Shown here: one piece after another, positions 7,480 through 15,229 of the stretch
Position numbering within the stretch: the stretch's first letter is position 1
Layout of the letters: every line of letters begins with the position of its first letter
NCBI RefSeq assembly: GCF_024623455.1
Contig: NZ_JANIPJ010000014.1
Location: 1-64,000 of the forward strand
Length of the DNA stretch: 64,000 bases
Reading direction: 5' to 3'
Origin: Paenibacillus soyae
GTDB lineage: Bacteria; Bacillota; Bacilli; Paenibacillales; Paenibacillaceae
Made by a program: the position numbers and the translations under genes
Notes under the pieces: generated by a model
Seen by the model: the letters and a program-made list of their open reading frames with translations, nothing else
Databases searched by the model: none
What the model was told of the DNA's origin: nothing

Positions 7480-8901
7480 TTAGTTTCTAAATAACGTGAG
7501 CGCGTCGGTCCGGTATACGCGCGCAGCCGGACCAGCCGACGCGAGTATGCCGATCCCGAGCGCGGCGGCCATCAACAGCCACTCGTTCGTCGCGAATCTC
7601 AGCGCATCAAGTTGAATGCCCGTTTCGGTGAACACAAGGTCTCCCAGAAGCGCCGCGGCGGTATGGCCGGCCGCGATGCCGAGAACAACGCCTGCGGCGG
7701 TAAGTGCCGCTCCTTCCCCAATGAGACAGGACAGGATATACGCTCTCGATTTGCCGATCAGCCGCAGCAGACCAACATCCCGCTTCCTCTCTTGCACCGA
7801 TGACATCAGAGCGAGGAGCAGCGTCGCGGCTGCCAGCAGCGCGCAGATGAACATAACGATCATGAGCAGCTGCGATCCGCTGTCCACCATGTTCAGCACG
7901 TCGGCTACCGCTTTGCTCGAATAGACCGCCTGCACGTTGTCCAGCTCCTCGAATTGCGTCTTCACCGTCTGAGCTCCAAGCAGCGTCGCCGGCTTCACGA
8001 TGATCGCGGTAATCTCGCGGTCTTCTTCGCTTAGCGCATGCACGGCCCAAGCGTAATCCATCGTCGTGAAGATCGCCCGGTCATCGGCCGTCCCCAGCTT
8101 CGGCAGGATGCCGGTCACCGTATAGGCGAAACTGTCATGCAAGTCCGCATGCGCAGCCTCGTCCGCGTGCGACTCTTCGTCGGCGAGCGCGGTTTCATCG
8201 GCGTGCGCCGCTTCGTCTACGTGTGCCGCTTCATCGGCATGAGCCGCCTCGTCCGCGTGGGACTCTTCGTCGGCGTGCACGGTTTCATCGGCGTGTGCAG
8301 CTTCGTCTGCGTGCTCCGCTTCGTCTGCGTGCATTGCCTCGTCCGCGTGCTCCGCCTCTTCCGAATGGGCAGCTTCCTCTTCATGGTGATCTTCCGAGAT
8401 ATCCGCGTGCTCGACTAACCCATGCGCCCCGCTGAACGTGTCCCCGATTTGCAGACCCAGCGCTTTGGCAACCGTATAACCGACCGTCACTTCGCCTTGC
8501 TGCCCGTACAGCTTGCCTTCCGCCAGACTCCGATCCTCGTAGCGGGTCTGGAAGTAAGTCGGGTCGATCCCTACAATCGGATAACCCTCGTGGCTGTCCC
8601 CTGTCGTCATGCCGTACACCGCCTCCGCTTGCCCCGTCTCCCGCACCTGCTCAAGCGTCTCGTACGGAATATTGCCCGTCGGAGCCCCGACGCGGTAGAA
8701 CGTGTTCAGCACGAGCTGCGATTCGCTGCCGTCCGCCCCAATGACGACCTCGAACGGACCGTAGCCTTGCCGCGCGCCTTGCTCCACTCCGTCCTTGCTC
8801 ATCAGCAGCAACGAGAACAACGCAACGGTGACGGTTACCGCGATAACCGTTAGTACCGTCAGGAAAGCGCGATGCTTCAAATTGCTCCAAATGTAATTCA
8901 T
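7480..8901 (-). CDS. FtsX/MacB-type ABC permease with His/Asp/Glu hexapeptide array
   Basis: 473 residues. One N-terminal membrane helix (about 15-35), a large extracytoplasmic domain (about 40-340) and three C-terminal helices give the four-helix FtsX/MacB layout. The extracytoplasmic domain contains GDTFSGAHGLVEHADI followed by about thirteen tandem hexapeptides of the form H-A-D-E-x-x (residues about 176-253), then resumes with FAYTVTGILPKLGTADDR. The array is rich in possible metal ligands. The gene overlaps the ATPase gene by four bases and is followed by the lipoprotein gene. MacB-type transporters do mechanotransmission or lipoprotein/peptide work, but relatives in Zur-regulated operons act in zinc handling; the array favours a metal. 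That is inferred, not shown. Confidence 0.88.
   Translation of the reverse strand: MNYIWSNLKHRAFLTVLTVIAVTVTVALFSLLLMSKDGVEQGARQGYGPFEVVIGADGSESQLVLNTFYRVGAPTGNIPYETLEQVRETGQAEAVYGMTTGDSHEGYPIVGIDPTYFQTRYEDRSLAEGKLYGQQGEVTVGYTVAKALGLQIGDTFSGAHGLVEHADISEDHHEEEAAHSEEAEHADEAMHADEAEHADEAAHADETVHADEESHADEAAHADEAAHVDEAAHADETALADEESHADEAAHADLHDSFAYTVTGILPKLGTADDRAIFTTMDYAWAVHALSEEDREITAIIVKPATLLGAQTVKTQFEELDNVQAVYSSKAVADVLNMVDSGSQLLMIVMFICALLAAATLLLALMSSVQERKRDVGLLRLIGKSRAYILSCLIGEGAALTAAGVVLGIAAGHTAAALLGDLVFTETGIQLDALRFATNEWLLMAAALGIGILASAGPAARVYRTDALTLFRN
8143..8380 (-). repeat. 18-bp tandem repeat encoding (HADExx) hexapeptides
   Basis: About thirteen in-frame copies of an 18-bp unit inside the permease gene. 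The encoded units are HSEEAE, HADEAM, HADEAE, HADEAA, HADETV, HADEES and so on, ending with HADLHD. Variants such as HVDEAA and LADEES show point divergence. An 18-bp period keeps the frame if copy number changes. Confidence 0.9.
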
Positions 8902-9641
8902 GAACTTACGCCTCCCGCTGCCGTCTCTTGCATAGCCCTCTTGTCGGAGCTGCTCTCCGCCCTGCCTTTCAGGAGCTGATTCAGGCTTGCAAATTGCAGC
9001 TTCGTAGGGAACAGCTCCGCCAGATGCAAATCATGCGTGACCGTGACGAGAGTCGAACCGTTCTCCCGGCTGACATCCAGCAGGAGCTTCATAATGGAAG
9101 AGGCCGTCTCCCAGTCCAGACTTCCCGTCGGCTCATCCGCCAGCACGAGCGGAGGACAATGAATCATGGCGCGAACGATGGCCGCCCGCTGCTGCTGGCC
9201 GCGGGACAGCTTGGCGGGAAGCTGGTTCATCCGATCCTGCAGCCCGACCCGTTCGAACCACTCTCCGATTAACCGCGCTCGGAGAGGCTTGCTCATGCTT
9301 CGCGGCATGACGAGCTCCACGTTTTCTTTGACCGTGAGAGAGGGGATGAGGTAGAAGTCCTGGAACACGTAGCCGACTGTCTGCGCGCGGAACGCGTCCC
9401 TCTCCGATTCCTTCATTCCGCTTACCTGCTGTCCGGCGATCTCCAACAAGCCGCCATCTACGGGCAAGACGCCTCCGAGCAGATGCAGGAACGTGCTCTT
9501 CCCGCTGCCGCTCGGCCCGAGCAGGGCGATGGCGTCTCCCTTCCGCGCCGACCATTGATCGATTTCGATAATGGGCAGCCGCCCTTGTTGCTGGGAGAAG
9601 GCTTTGCGCACCCCTTCGACCCGAATCATCTCTTCCATCAT
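8898..9641 (-). CDS. ABC transporter ATP-binding protein, LolD/MacB type
   Basis: 247 residues, a single nucleotide-binding domain. Walker A GPSGSGKST lies near residue 40, the signature is an unusual LSRGQQQR in place of LSGGQ, Walker B is LVLADEPTGSLD and the switch His is in VTHD. The DEPTGSLD form is typical of the LolD/MacB/FtsE group that pairs with FtsX-type permeases. The gene overlaps the permease start by four bases and leads a three-gene operon. The start is one of two adjacent ATGs behind AAGGGG; the first is given. Confidence 0.93.
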   Translation of the reverse strand: MMEEMIRVEGVRKAFSQQQGRLPIIEIDQWSARKGDAIALLGPSGSGKSTFLHLLGGVLPVDGGLLEIAGQQVSGMKESERDAFRAQTVGYVFQDFYLIPSLTVKENVELVMPRSMSKPLRARLIGEWFERVGLQDRMNQLPAKLSRGQQQRAAIVRAMIHCPPLVLADEPTGSLDWETASSIMKLLLDVSRENGSTLVTVTHDLHLAELFPTKLQFASLNQLLKGRAESSSDKRAMQETAAGGVSS

Positions 9642-9664
9642 GATGTCCCCTTTCCAAAAAGCAA

Positions 9665-9687
9665 ACAGGAGAGCAGCGCTCCCCTGT
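9665..9687 (-). terminator. Terminator of the alkaline phosphatase gene
   Basis: ACAGGAGAGC (9665-9674) pairs with GCTCCCCTGT (9678-9687) with one mismatch. On the minus strand TTGCTTTTT follows. It separates the phosphatase from the downstream ABC operon. Confidence 0.75.
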
Positions 9688-9711
9688 CCGCAAGCATTAA
9701 CGCAGCGTATA

Positions 9712-11430
9712 TTACTTCACGATTCTTTCGGACAGAGTGTCCCATGTCATGCTCAAGCCAGTCAGCTCGTTGAACGCTTCAAGAGGCAGGTACAGCTTGC
9801 CGTTGTCCACGTCGCTTGCCAATTCGGATGCCGTGCCGTTCAGGACGACGGCTCCCGTCTCGATATTCGCTTCCACCGTATTGTCGCCGTGCGTGATGGT
9901 AGCCGTGCGGGAATCCGCGTTCCACTCGACTTTGCCGCCCAGAGCTTCCGCAAGCGCCTTGGCAGGGAACAGCACTTGGCCTTCTCTGCTCACTTTGAAT
10001 TTCGGGTACAGGTATTTCTCTTGCAGCTTGGCTGTCGCGGCTTCAAGGTCGACGCCGATCACTTCGGCGGATGCCAACGCGATTTGCGTGTTGTCGATTT
10101 GACCTGTTACCATGTCGGCGATCGGACCATAAGCCCATACGCCTACGTCTACCGCGGAGTGGCCGTGGCCGCTCCAGCCGACAAGCAATCTTTTGCTAAT
10201 AACGGCGTTATAGCCGCCTTCGCGTCCATAGGAGGATCCATCGCCGGCAAGGATCAGCTCGGCTTCTTCATCCGTCAGGTCGGTAATCCAAGTGTTAGCT
10301 GCAACAATCGCCTTCACGTCTTCGATCGTTGCCGCTTCTTTCAGCTTGCCGACCAGGGACTCGGAGGAGTTCTTCTGCTTATCCCACAGGTCGATGTTCA
10401 GCTCGTAAATATTGTCGCGGGACAGGGACAGACCGCCCGTCTCATGGTCAGCTGTAATAACGATGGATGTGTTGCCGTCCTTCTTCGCGAAGTCGAGTGC
10501 CGCTTTAACGGCAGCGTCGAAGTCCAGCACTTCCTGAATCATCGATGGGAAGTCGTTCGCGTGAGCCGCATGGTCGATACGGCCGCCTTCGATCATGATC
10601 GTGAAGCCGTCTTCGTCCTTGGACAGGATGTCTAGGGCTTTCCCTGTCATCTCGGCCAGATTCGGAGTTTCTTCGGAGCGATCCGGCACATAAGAGACAT
10701 GGGAGCCGCCGAACAGGCCCAGCACCTTGTCGTTCTCTTCCGTCAGACCTTCAAGCCCCGCTCTATCGCTGATGTATGTATAACCTTTGTCTTCGAAGTC
10801 GTCGATGATCGTTTTGTCGGAGCGTTTGCCGTTCTCTTCCTTGCTGATAAAGTTGGCGCTGCCGCCGCCCAGGAGCACGTCGACTCCGCTGTCCAGGTAC
10901 TGCGAAGCGATCGCGTTCTCATTGTCGCGGCTTCTTACATGGGATGCGTATACCGCAGGGGTCGCATGCGTAATGCGGGCCGTGGACACGAGACCTGTCG
11001 CCTTGCCCGCCAATTCAGATGCTTCGATAACGGACGCGAATGGCACGGACACATCTTCGTTCGAGATACTGATGGCCGCGTTATACGTTTTGTTGCCCGT
11101 CGCGAAAGCCGTGCCCGCCGATGCGGAATCCGTTACAACGCCGGATACGACCGTGCCGCCGTCCTCGCCGCGGTCCGCGTATGTCGTGGCTTGACCAACG
11201 TAGATGCTGTCCAGCGTCAGATGGTCGATGCCTTTGTTATACATCAAGTAGTTGCGCGCCGCGGTTACTTGAGCCGGCCCCATGCCGTCGCCGATCAGAA
11301 CGATCAGGTTTTTCGATTTGGGAGCCTCCGCCTCCGCAGGCACTGCGTCTTCCGCGGAAACGGCTGTTGCGGATAATACGGATAATGCCATGCAGCTGGC
11401 AAGCAGCGTGCGTACTGCTTTCTTCTTCAA
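9712..11430 (-). CDS. phoA: Secreted alkaline phosphatase with C-terminal copper-amine-oxidase-like stalk domain
   Basis: About 572 residues. A signal peptide ending near AVSA is followed by the alkaline phosphatase core: VLIGDGMG (metal Asp), TDSASAGTAFATGNK (nucleophile Ser after TD), EGGRIDHAAHAND, TADHETGG and WSGHGH carry the zinc and magnesium ligands. It releases phosphate from organic phosphomonoesters outside the cell. After about residue 470 comes an added domain, FPAKALAEALGGKVEWNAD...LYLPLEAFNELTGLSMTW, of the copper amine oxidase N-terminal-like type, common in Paenibacillus surface enzymes. The start is TTG at 11430, preceded at six bases by GGAGGAG (11437-11443). The in-frame ATG at 11445 would consume that ribosome binding site, so TTG is preferred. 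It is monocistronic. Confidence 0.93.
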   Translation of the reverse strand: MKKKAVRTLLASCMALSVLSATAVSAEDAVPAEAEAPKSKNLIVLIGDGMGPAQVTAARNYLMYNKGIDHLTLDSIYVGQATTYADRGEDGGTVVSGVVTDSASAGTAFATGNKTYNAAISISNEDVSVPFASVIEASELAGKATGLVSTARITHATPAVYASHVRSRDNENAIASQYLDSGVDVLLGGGSANFISKEENGKRSDKTIIDDFEDKGYTYISDRAGLEGLTEENDKVLGLFGGSHVSYVPDRSEETPNLAEMTGKALDILSKDEDGFTIMIEGGRIDHAAHANDFPSMIQEVLDFDAAVKAALDFAKKDGNTSIVITADHETGGLSLSRDNIYELNIDLWDKQKNSSESLVGKLKEAATIEDVKAIVAANTWITDLTDEEAELILAGDGSSYGREGGYNAVISKRLLVGWSGHGHSAVDVGVWAYGPIADMVTGQIDNTQIALASAEVIGVDLEAATAKLQEKYLYPKFKVSREGQVLFPAKALAEALGGKVEWNADSRTATITHGDNTVEANIETGAVVLNGTASELASDVDNGKLYLPLEAFNELTGLSMTWDTLSERIVK

Positions 11431-11492
11431 ATGAATCTCCTCCAACCATAGTAGGTTTATAGTTCGAATCTATTAATCATTATGTGGGCGAT

Positions 11493-11512
11493 TCGTAAAC
11501 GGAAGATTACGA
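11493..11512. promoter_or_regulatory. Inverted repeat TCGTAA-N8-TTACGA upstream of phoA
   Basis: TCGTAA (11493-11498) and TTACGA (11507-11512) face each other in the 5' region of the phosphatase gene. The half-sites look like Zur-box halves, but the spacing is five bases too long for a standard Zur box. A poorly matched Pho-type TTTACA lies further upstream. Operator status is unproven. Confidence 0.3.
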
Positions 11513-11558
11513 GGAAATGAAGAATATGTAAATCGTGATGCACCATTTACAAACAGAC

Positions 11559-11589
11559 GGCCCCCGGACAGATCAGCTGTCCGGGGGCC
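11559..11589. terminator. Strong GC hairpin upstream of phoA and after the 53-residue gene
   Basis: GGCCCCCGGACAG (11559-11571) and CTGTCCGGGGGCC (11577-11589) form a perfect 13-bp stem with a 5-base loop. It lies just after the stop of the small gene at 11625-11786. The following T-run is weak on the minus strand. Confidence 0.7.
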
Positions 11590-11624
11590 GGTCTTTCACC
11601 TATTAATAGAAAGAGAAGTTCAAC

Positions 11625-11786
11625 CTATTCCGAGTAATACCAGTTCGTGTCGAGGCCGGTAACCGGACAGTAAGGGAATTTGTCCCCTTCCCGGAGCGCG
11701 GTTCGCCTGCCCGCTTCGCAAATGTAGTCCCCTTCTCTCTGGACTCGTTCGCCCGTACGATAAGCAGCACTCGTCAAATTGCTCAT
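11625..11786 (-). CDS. 53-residue YjzC-like small protein
   Basis: A short ORF starting MSNLTSAAYRTGERVQREG and ending LDTNWYYSE. It has the layout of YjzC-type proteins: a YRTGE start motif, then Y-I-C-E-A-G, then REGDKFPYCP and a terminal W-Y-Y. Two cysteines (Cys23 and Cys40) could bind a metal or form a disulfide. ATG at 11786 follows AGAGGTG at a spacing of about seven bases. The longer overlapping frame at 11620-11817 is a shadow. The function of this family is unknown. The assignment rests on pattern only, but the ribosome binding site, codon pattern and following hairpin support a real gene. Confidence 0.6.
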   Translation of the reverse strand: MSNLTSAAYRTGERVQREGDYICEAGRRTALREGDKFPYCPVTGLDTNWYYSE

Positions 11787-11953
11787 GACACAACACCTCT
11801 TCTACTCGTATTTGCAAGCTGCCGCGATAACAGGAATGATGGTTCAGACGATAGGGTTGGCTCGCGGTTCATCTCGCCCGCCTTCCTCATCTTCCGTTCG
11901 CCGCTTGCTTGCTTCTTCTTAACCTCATACCGTACGATTGAAACACAAAGAAG

Positions 11954-12008
11954 AGGCGCTCCCAGCATGCCGCGATGCAACCTTCGCATCGGCATGCCGG
12001 AAGCGCCT
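11954..12008 (-). terminator. Terminator of the DHA2 transporter gene
   Basis: A long imperfect hairpin in which AGGCGCTCCCAGCATGCCGC pairs with GGCATGCCGGAAGCGCCT around CGATGC/GCATCG. On the minus strand it is followed by TCTTCTTTG. It lies downstream of the transporter stop at 12022. Confidence 0.7.
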
Positions 12009-12021
12009 CCTTCTCACCCGG

Positions 12022-13506
12022 TCAATGGGACGGGTACGGAACGCCCTCTCCTTCTTCCTGTTCCTGGCGGGCTGCCCGCTTCAGCAAGAACGAGGCCAGA
12101 AACGCGGCGGCGATCAACAGGAACGCGATAAGAAACGCGTTCTTCATCCCCTCCATCATGCCGCTGAGCTGTATGCCCGGATCGTTCAGATCTTTCCCCT
12201 CCATATAACGCTCGGAGCTGATGCTCATGACGGTGACGAGCAGCGCCGTGCCAATCGCGCCGGAAACTTGCTGCAGGGTGCTGATGATCGCCGTTCCGTG
12301 AGCATACAGCTTCGGCGGCAGCGCGTTCAGCGCATTCGTCATTACCGGCATCATCATCATGGAGATGCCTAGCATGAGCAGCGTATTAAGCAGCATGATA
12401 AAGCCGTAATTGGTAGACGGCGTCATGAAAGCGAATTGAATAAGCGTATGACCGATTAGCCCGAGGCCGATAATGCACAGCCACTTGGCGCCGAAGCGGT
12501 CGAACAAGCGGCCCGTAATCGGCGACATTATGCCCATCAGAATCCCCCCTGGCAGCATGACGAGTCCGGCTTCCAGCGGCGTATAGCTGAGCGCATTCTG
12601 CAGGAACAGAGGCAGCAGCATCATAGCCGAGAACATCGCCATCATGACAACCATCATAATCGGCGTCGAAAGGCTGAAGATGCGGAACTTGAACGCGCGA
12701 AGCTCAAGCAGCGGCTCCTGCAGGCGAAGCTGACGAATCACGAACAGGATGAGCGCGGCGGCGCCGACGGCGATCGGAGCAAGCACTTCCACGCTGAGAA
12801 GGCTGCCATGCCCTTCACCGGCGCTGCTGGCCCCGTATACCAATCCCCCGAACCCCAGCGTCGACAGCAGCAAGGAAAACACGTCGATCCGAGGCCGCGA
12901 CGTTTCCGTTACGTTCTTCAGCTTCAAATAGGCGAACGCCATGACGAACAACGCGATCGGGATGACGCTGTAGAAGAGCACCCTCCAGCTGAAATGCTCG
13001 ACGATAATGCCGGATAACGTCGGCCCGATCGCCGGCGCAAATGTAATGACGATACCGATCGTGCCCATCGCCGAACCGCGCTTCTCCAGCGCGACGATGG
13101 AGAACACGACGTTGGTCAGCAGCGGGAACAGCAGCCCCGTCCCGGAAGCCTGCAGCACCCGGCCGAGCAGCAGCAGCTCGAAGCCCGGCGCGACTGCAGC
13201 CACCAACGTTCCTGCGGAGAACAAGCCCATCGCCGTCAAGAACAGGCTGCGAGTCGTAAAGCGACGCATCAGGTAAGCGGTCATCGGGATTAACACGCCG
13301 ATGACGAGGAGGTAGCCCGTGCTGAGCCACTGCGCCTTGCTGGGCGCAACGCCGATATCCTCCATAATTTTCGGCAGCGCCACGTTCAGCAGCGTTTCGT
13401 TCAGGATCGCCACGAACACCCCAAGAATCATAACCATGACCACGACAAAATTGCTCCGGCTCCCGAACGTGCTCCCGTCTCCCGTCCCTTGTCTCTCTTT
13501 ATCCAT
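12022..13506 (-). CDS. MFS multidrug exporter, DHA2 (EmrB/QacA) family
   Basis: About 494 residues with 14 predicted membrane helices, the DHA2 hallmark. N-terminal ILNETLLNVALPKIMEDIG and W-L-S-T-G-Y-L-L motifs are diagnostic of EmrB/QacA proton-drug antiporters; GRVLQASGTGLLFPLL (motif near helix 4) and APAIGPTLSG (motif C of exporters) follow. The frame opens at 13548, but ATG at 13506 (MDKERQGTGD) has GGGAG seven bases upstream and is preferred. It is probably monocistronic, with its own terminator at 11954-12008. The substrate is not predictable. Confidence 0.93.
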   Translation of the reverse strand: MDKERQGTGDGSTFGSRSNFVVVMVMILGVFVAILNETLLNVALPKIMEDIGVAPSKAQWLSTGYLLVIGVLIPMTAYLMRRFTTRSLFLTAMGLFSAGTLVAAVAPGFELLLLGRVLQASGTGLLFPLLTNVVFSIVALEKRGSAMGTIGIVITFAPAIGPTLSGIIVEHFSWRVLFYSVIPIALFVMAFAYLKLKNVTETSRPRIDVFSLLLSTLGFGGLVYGASSAGEGHGSLLSVEVLAPIAVGAAALILFVIRQLRLQEPLLELRAFKFRIFSLSTPIMMVVMMAMFSAMMLLPLFLQNALSYTPLEAGLVMLPGGILMGIMSPITGRLFDRFGAKWLCIIGLGLIGHTLIQFAFMTPSTNYGFIMLLNTLLMLGISMMMMPVMTNALNALPPKLYAHGTAIISTLQQVSGAIGTALLVTVMSISSERYMEGKDLNDPGIQLSGMMEGMKNAFLIAFLLIAAAFLASFLLKRAARQEQEEGEGVPYPSH

Positions 13507-13628
13507 CCTTCCACTCCCTTCCCGATGGCTTCGGCCACCGATCCACATGTACTATATGCTACCATAGGGAACATTCATTCGTTTCTCATCGATTGCGATA
13601 TTTTCCCCTCACTCTCATAAAAAACAAA

Positions 13629-13655
13629 AAAAAAGCCCTAAACCACAGGGCTTCC
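13629..13655 (-). terminator. Terminator of the EamA transporter gene
   Basis: On the minus strand AAGCCCTGTGGTTTAGGGCTT forms a 7-bp stem followed by a run of T residues (A-run at 13619-13633 on the plus strand). Confidence 0.8.
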
Positions 13656-13669
13656 GCTGCAATCCATAA

Positions 13670-14518
13670 TCAAGTCCCCCAAGCTCCGATCGCGATGATG
13701 CCCGCCGTAATGATGCCCGCGTACAGAACGCGCCCGGCTCCTCCCGCTTCCTTAAGGAGCCAGATGCCCAGCAGCGTGCCAATGACCGTGCTGATCTCGC
13801 GGATGGGAGCAAGCTGCGAGACCGGCCCGACATCCATGGCAAATAAGAACAATAAGTATGAGCCCGGCGACAGCACGGAGCCGATGACGATCTGTTTCCA
13901 GCTGCCGTCCCATTCCGTCCGGATAGCTTTCGGTTTCCATGCCGATCGGGCCAATATAATAACAAAGCCGATGTTGCAAACCTCGATGAGCGCAAGCGGA
14001 GAAATATAGGATAGCAGCAGCTTGTCATTCAGCGTGTACCCCGTTATCGCCGCCCCTACGCCCAGGATCGGAAGAAACGCGTGCAGCATCTGGCCGCGAT
14101 TCAGTTGCCGATTGCCCCTGGCGCCGATAGCGAATAATCCAGCCACGATCGCCGCGACTCCCAGCCAGCCGATTGTAGTCAAGCTCTCGCCGAACAGCCA
14201 CACGCCAAGCAGCGGCACGAGGAGCGCGGCGATTCCCCGCATAACCGGATACGCCTGCGACATTTCCGCCCTCTGATAAGCAATCGGCAGCAGATAAGCG
14301 TACATGATCTGGAAGCCAAGCGTAACCGCCATCAATCCGTAGCCTGCAAGCGGGATTCCCTGTGCCATCTCGTATATAAGGAACGGAAGAAAAACAATGA
14401 AGCCGCCGAAGTTGATCAGCCAGAGGAACACCTTTTTGTCGCGGCTCGATTTGGTGAACAGATTCCACACCGCATGCGCGATTCCGGATCCCAACACGAG
14501 CGTCAATGCTACAGCCAT
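13670..14518 (-). CDS. EamA/DMT-superfamily transporter
   Basis: 282 residues with ten hydrophobic segments in two repeats of five, the drug/metabolite transporter EamA layout. The first helix contains SGIAHAVWNLFTK, the common EamA N-terminal pattern, and the second repeat starts near GAAITGYTLNDK. Family members export amino acids or other metabolites; the substrate here is unknown. A consensus promoter (TTGACA, 17 bases, TACAAT) lies at 14566-14594 and a ribosome binding site AAGGGG before the ATG. Confidence 0.88.
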   Translation of the reverse strand: MAVALTLVLGSGIAHAVWNLFTKSSRDKKVFLWLINFGGFIVFLPFLIYEMAQGIPLAGYGLMAVTLGFQIMYAYLLPIAYQRAEMSQAYPVMRGIAALLVPLLGVWLFGESLTTIGWLGVAAIVAGLFAIGARGNRQLNRGQMLHAFLPILGVGAAITGYTLNDKLLLSYISPLALIEVCNIGFVIILARSAWKPKAIRTEWDGSWKQIVIGSVLSPGSYLLFLFAMDVGPVSQLAPIREISTVIGTLLGIWLLKEAGGAGRVLYAGIITAGIIAIGAWGT

Positions 14519-14565
14519 CGCGAAACCCCTTTTCTGTGTGTTTCATTGGTTTTTGTTGCATTTCG

Positions 14566-14594
14566 ATTGTACTCCTGTGGATTGTTGCTGTCAA
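14566..14594 (-). promoter_or_regulatory. Sigma-A promoter of the EamA gene
   Basis: On the minus strand TTGACA (14594-14589), spacer of 17, TACAAT (14571-14566). It lies about 50 bases upstream of the start codon. Two direct repeats AATCGCAA (14624-14631 and 14643-14650 on the plus strand) lie 30-56 bases upstream of the -35 and could bind a regulator. Confidence 0.75.
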
Positions 14595-14732
14595 TATAGC
14601 AAAATGTCAGATCATAAACTGTTAATCGCAACAAAAAACAACAATCGCAATTACCCTGAGTGAGCCCTAAGAAGGGAAACGAAAAGCGAGGGGGAGGGCA
14701 TAAGGTCGCTCTAATCGGCCCTAATAAAACGA

Positions 14733-14769
14733 ATAGCCTCCCTAGACCATCATGGTCTAAGGAGGCTAT
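14733..14769. terminator. Bidirectional terminator-like hairpin
   Basis: ATAGCCTCC...CTAGACC and GGTCTA...GGAGGCTAT pair over about 15 bp around loop ATCAT. It follows the minus-strand gene ending at 14805. Confidence 0.75.
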
Positions 14770-14804
14770 CGCTGCTGCGGCACACCTCTAATCGCCGATC
14801 GCGA

Positions 14805-15149
14805 TTAAAGCGGAATCCGATATTCCGAATTCAGTTCAATGATATGCTCGCCTTGATTGTATACCCAGCAGAAATGAAAGGCGTTGCCCTCATATTTGGT
14901 CCGCATCCGGATATCCGGCACAATCGTGGTGTCCATATGGCTGATAATGATTTCTTCCATCTCCCGAAGCTTGCCGATCGTATCCGCCGCCAGCGAACGT
15001 GCGACGTCTTCCGGCTGGGAATGCAAGAAATAACGAATCGCGATTTCATCCACTGTCCAATCCTCTTCCAACGAGTAGCCGGCGCCGCGCAGCACTTCCT
15101 TCACCGTGTTCACCCAATCGTCCACCAAGTTCATCGTAATTTCGTACAT
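14805..15149 (-). CDS. Hypothetical cytosolic protein, 114 residues
   Basis: 114 residues, no signal peptide or membrane segment. It is acidic with a helical N-terminal half (VDDWVNTVKEVLRGAGYSL, then DEIAIRYFLHSQPEDVARSL) and a beta-rich C-terminal half ending HIIELNSEYRIPL. ATG at 15149 follows a GGGG-containing ribosome binding site. No family was recognised. It is a lone gene between a terminator and the convergently unrelated transporter gene. Codon pattern and a dedicated terminator support expression. Confidence 0.65.
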   Translation of the reverse strand: MYEITMNLVDDWVNTVKEVLRGAGYSLEEDWTVDEIAIRYFLHSQPEDVARSLAADTIGKLREMEEIIISHMDTTIVPDIRMRTKYEGNAFHFCWVYNQGEHIIELNSEYRIPL

Positions 15150-15229
15150 GGCGCATTACCCCTATCCTCTATTGATCGCTTCGTCTACCCTACCATACGC
15201 GGGCGGGAGCGCGCAATATAAGCGGAGGA

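Noticed and set aside
9571-10635. Plus-strand ORF of 354 residues
   Set aside because: Antisense to alkaline phosphatase with intact motifs.
11493-11512. Canonical Zur box
   Set aside because: Half-sites are eight bases apart instead of three, so it is recorded only as a candidate repeat.
11620-11817. 65-residue minus-strand ORF
   Set aside because: Overlaps the better-supported 53-residue gene in another frame and has no ribosome binding site.
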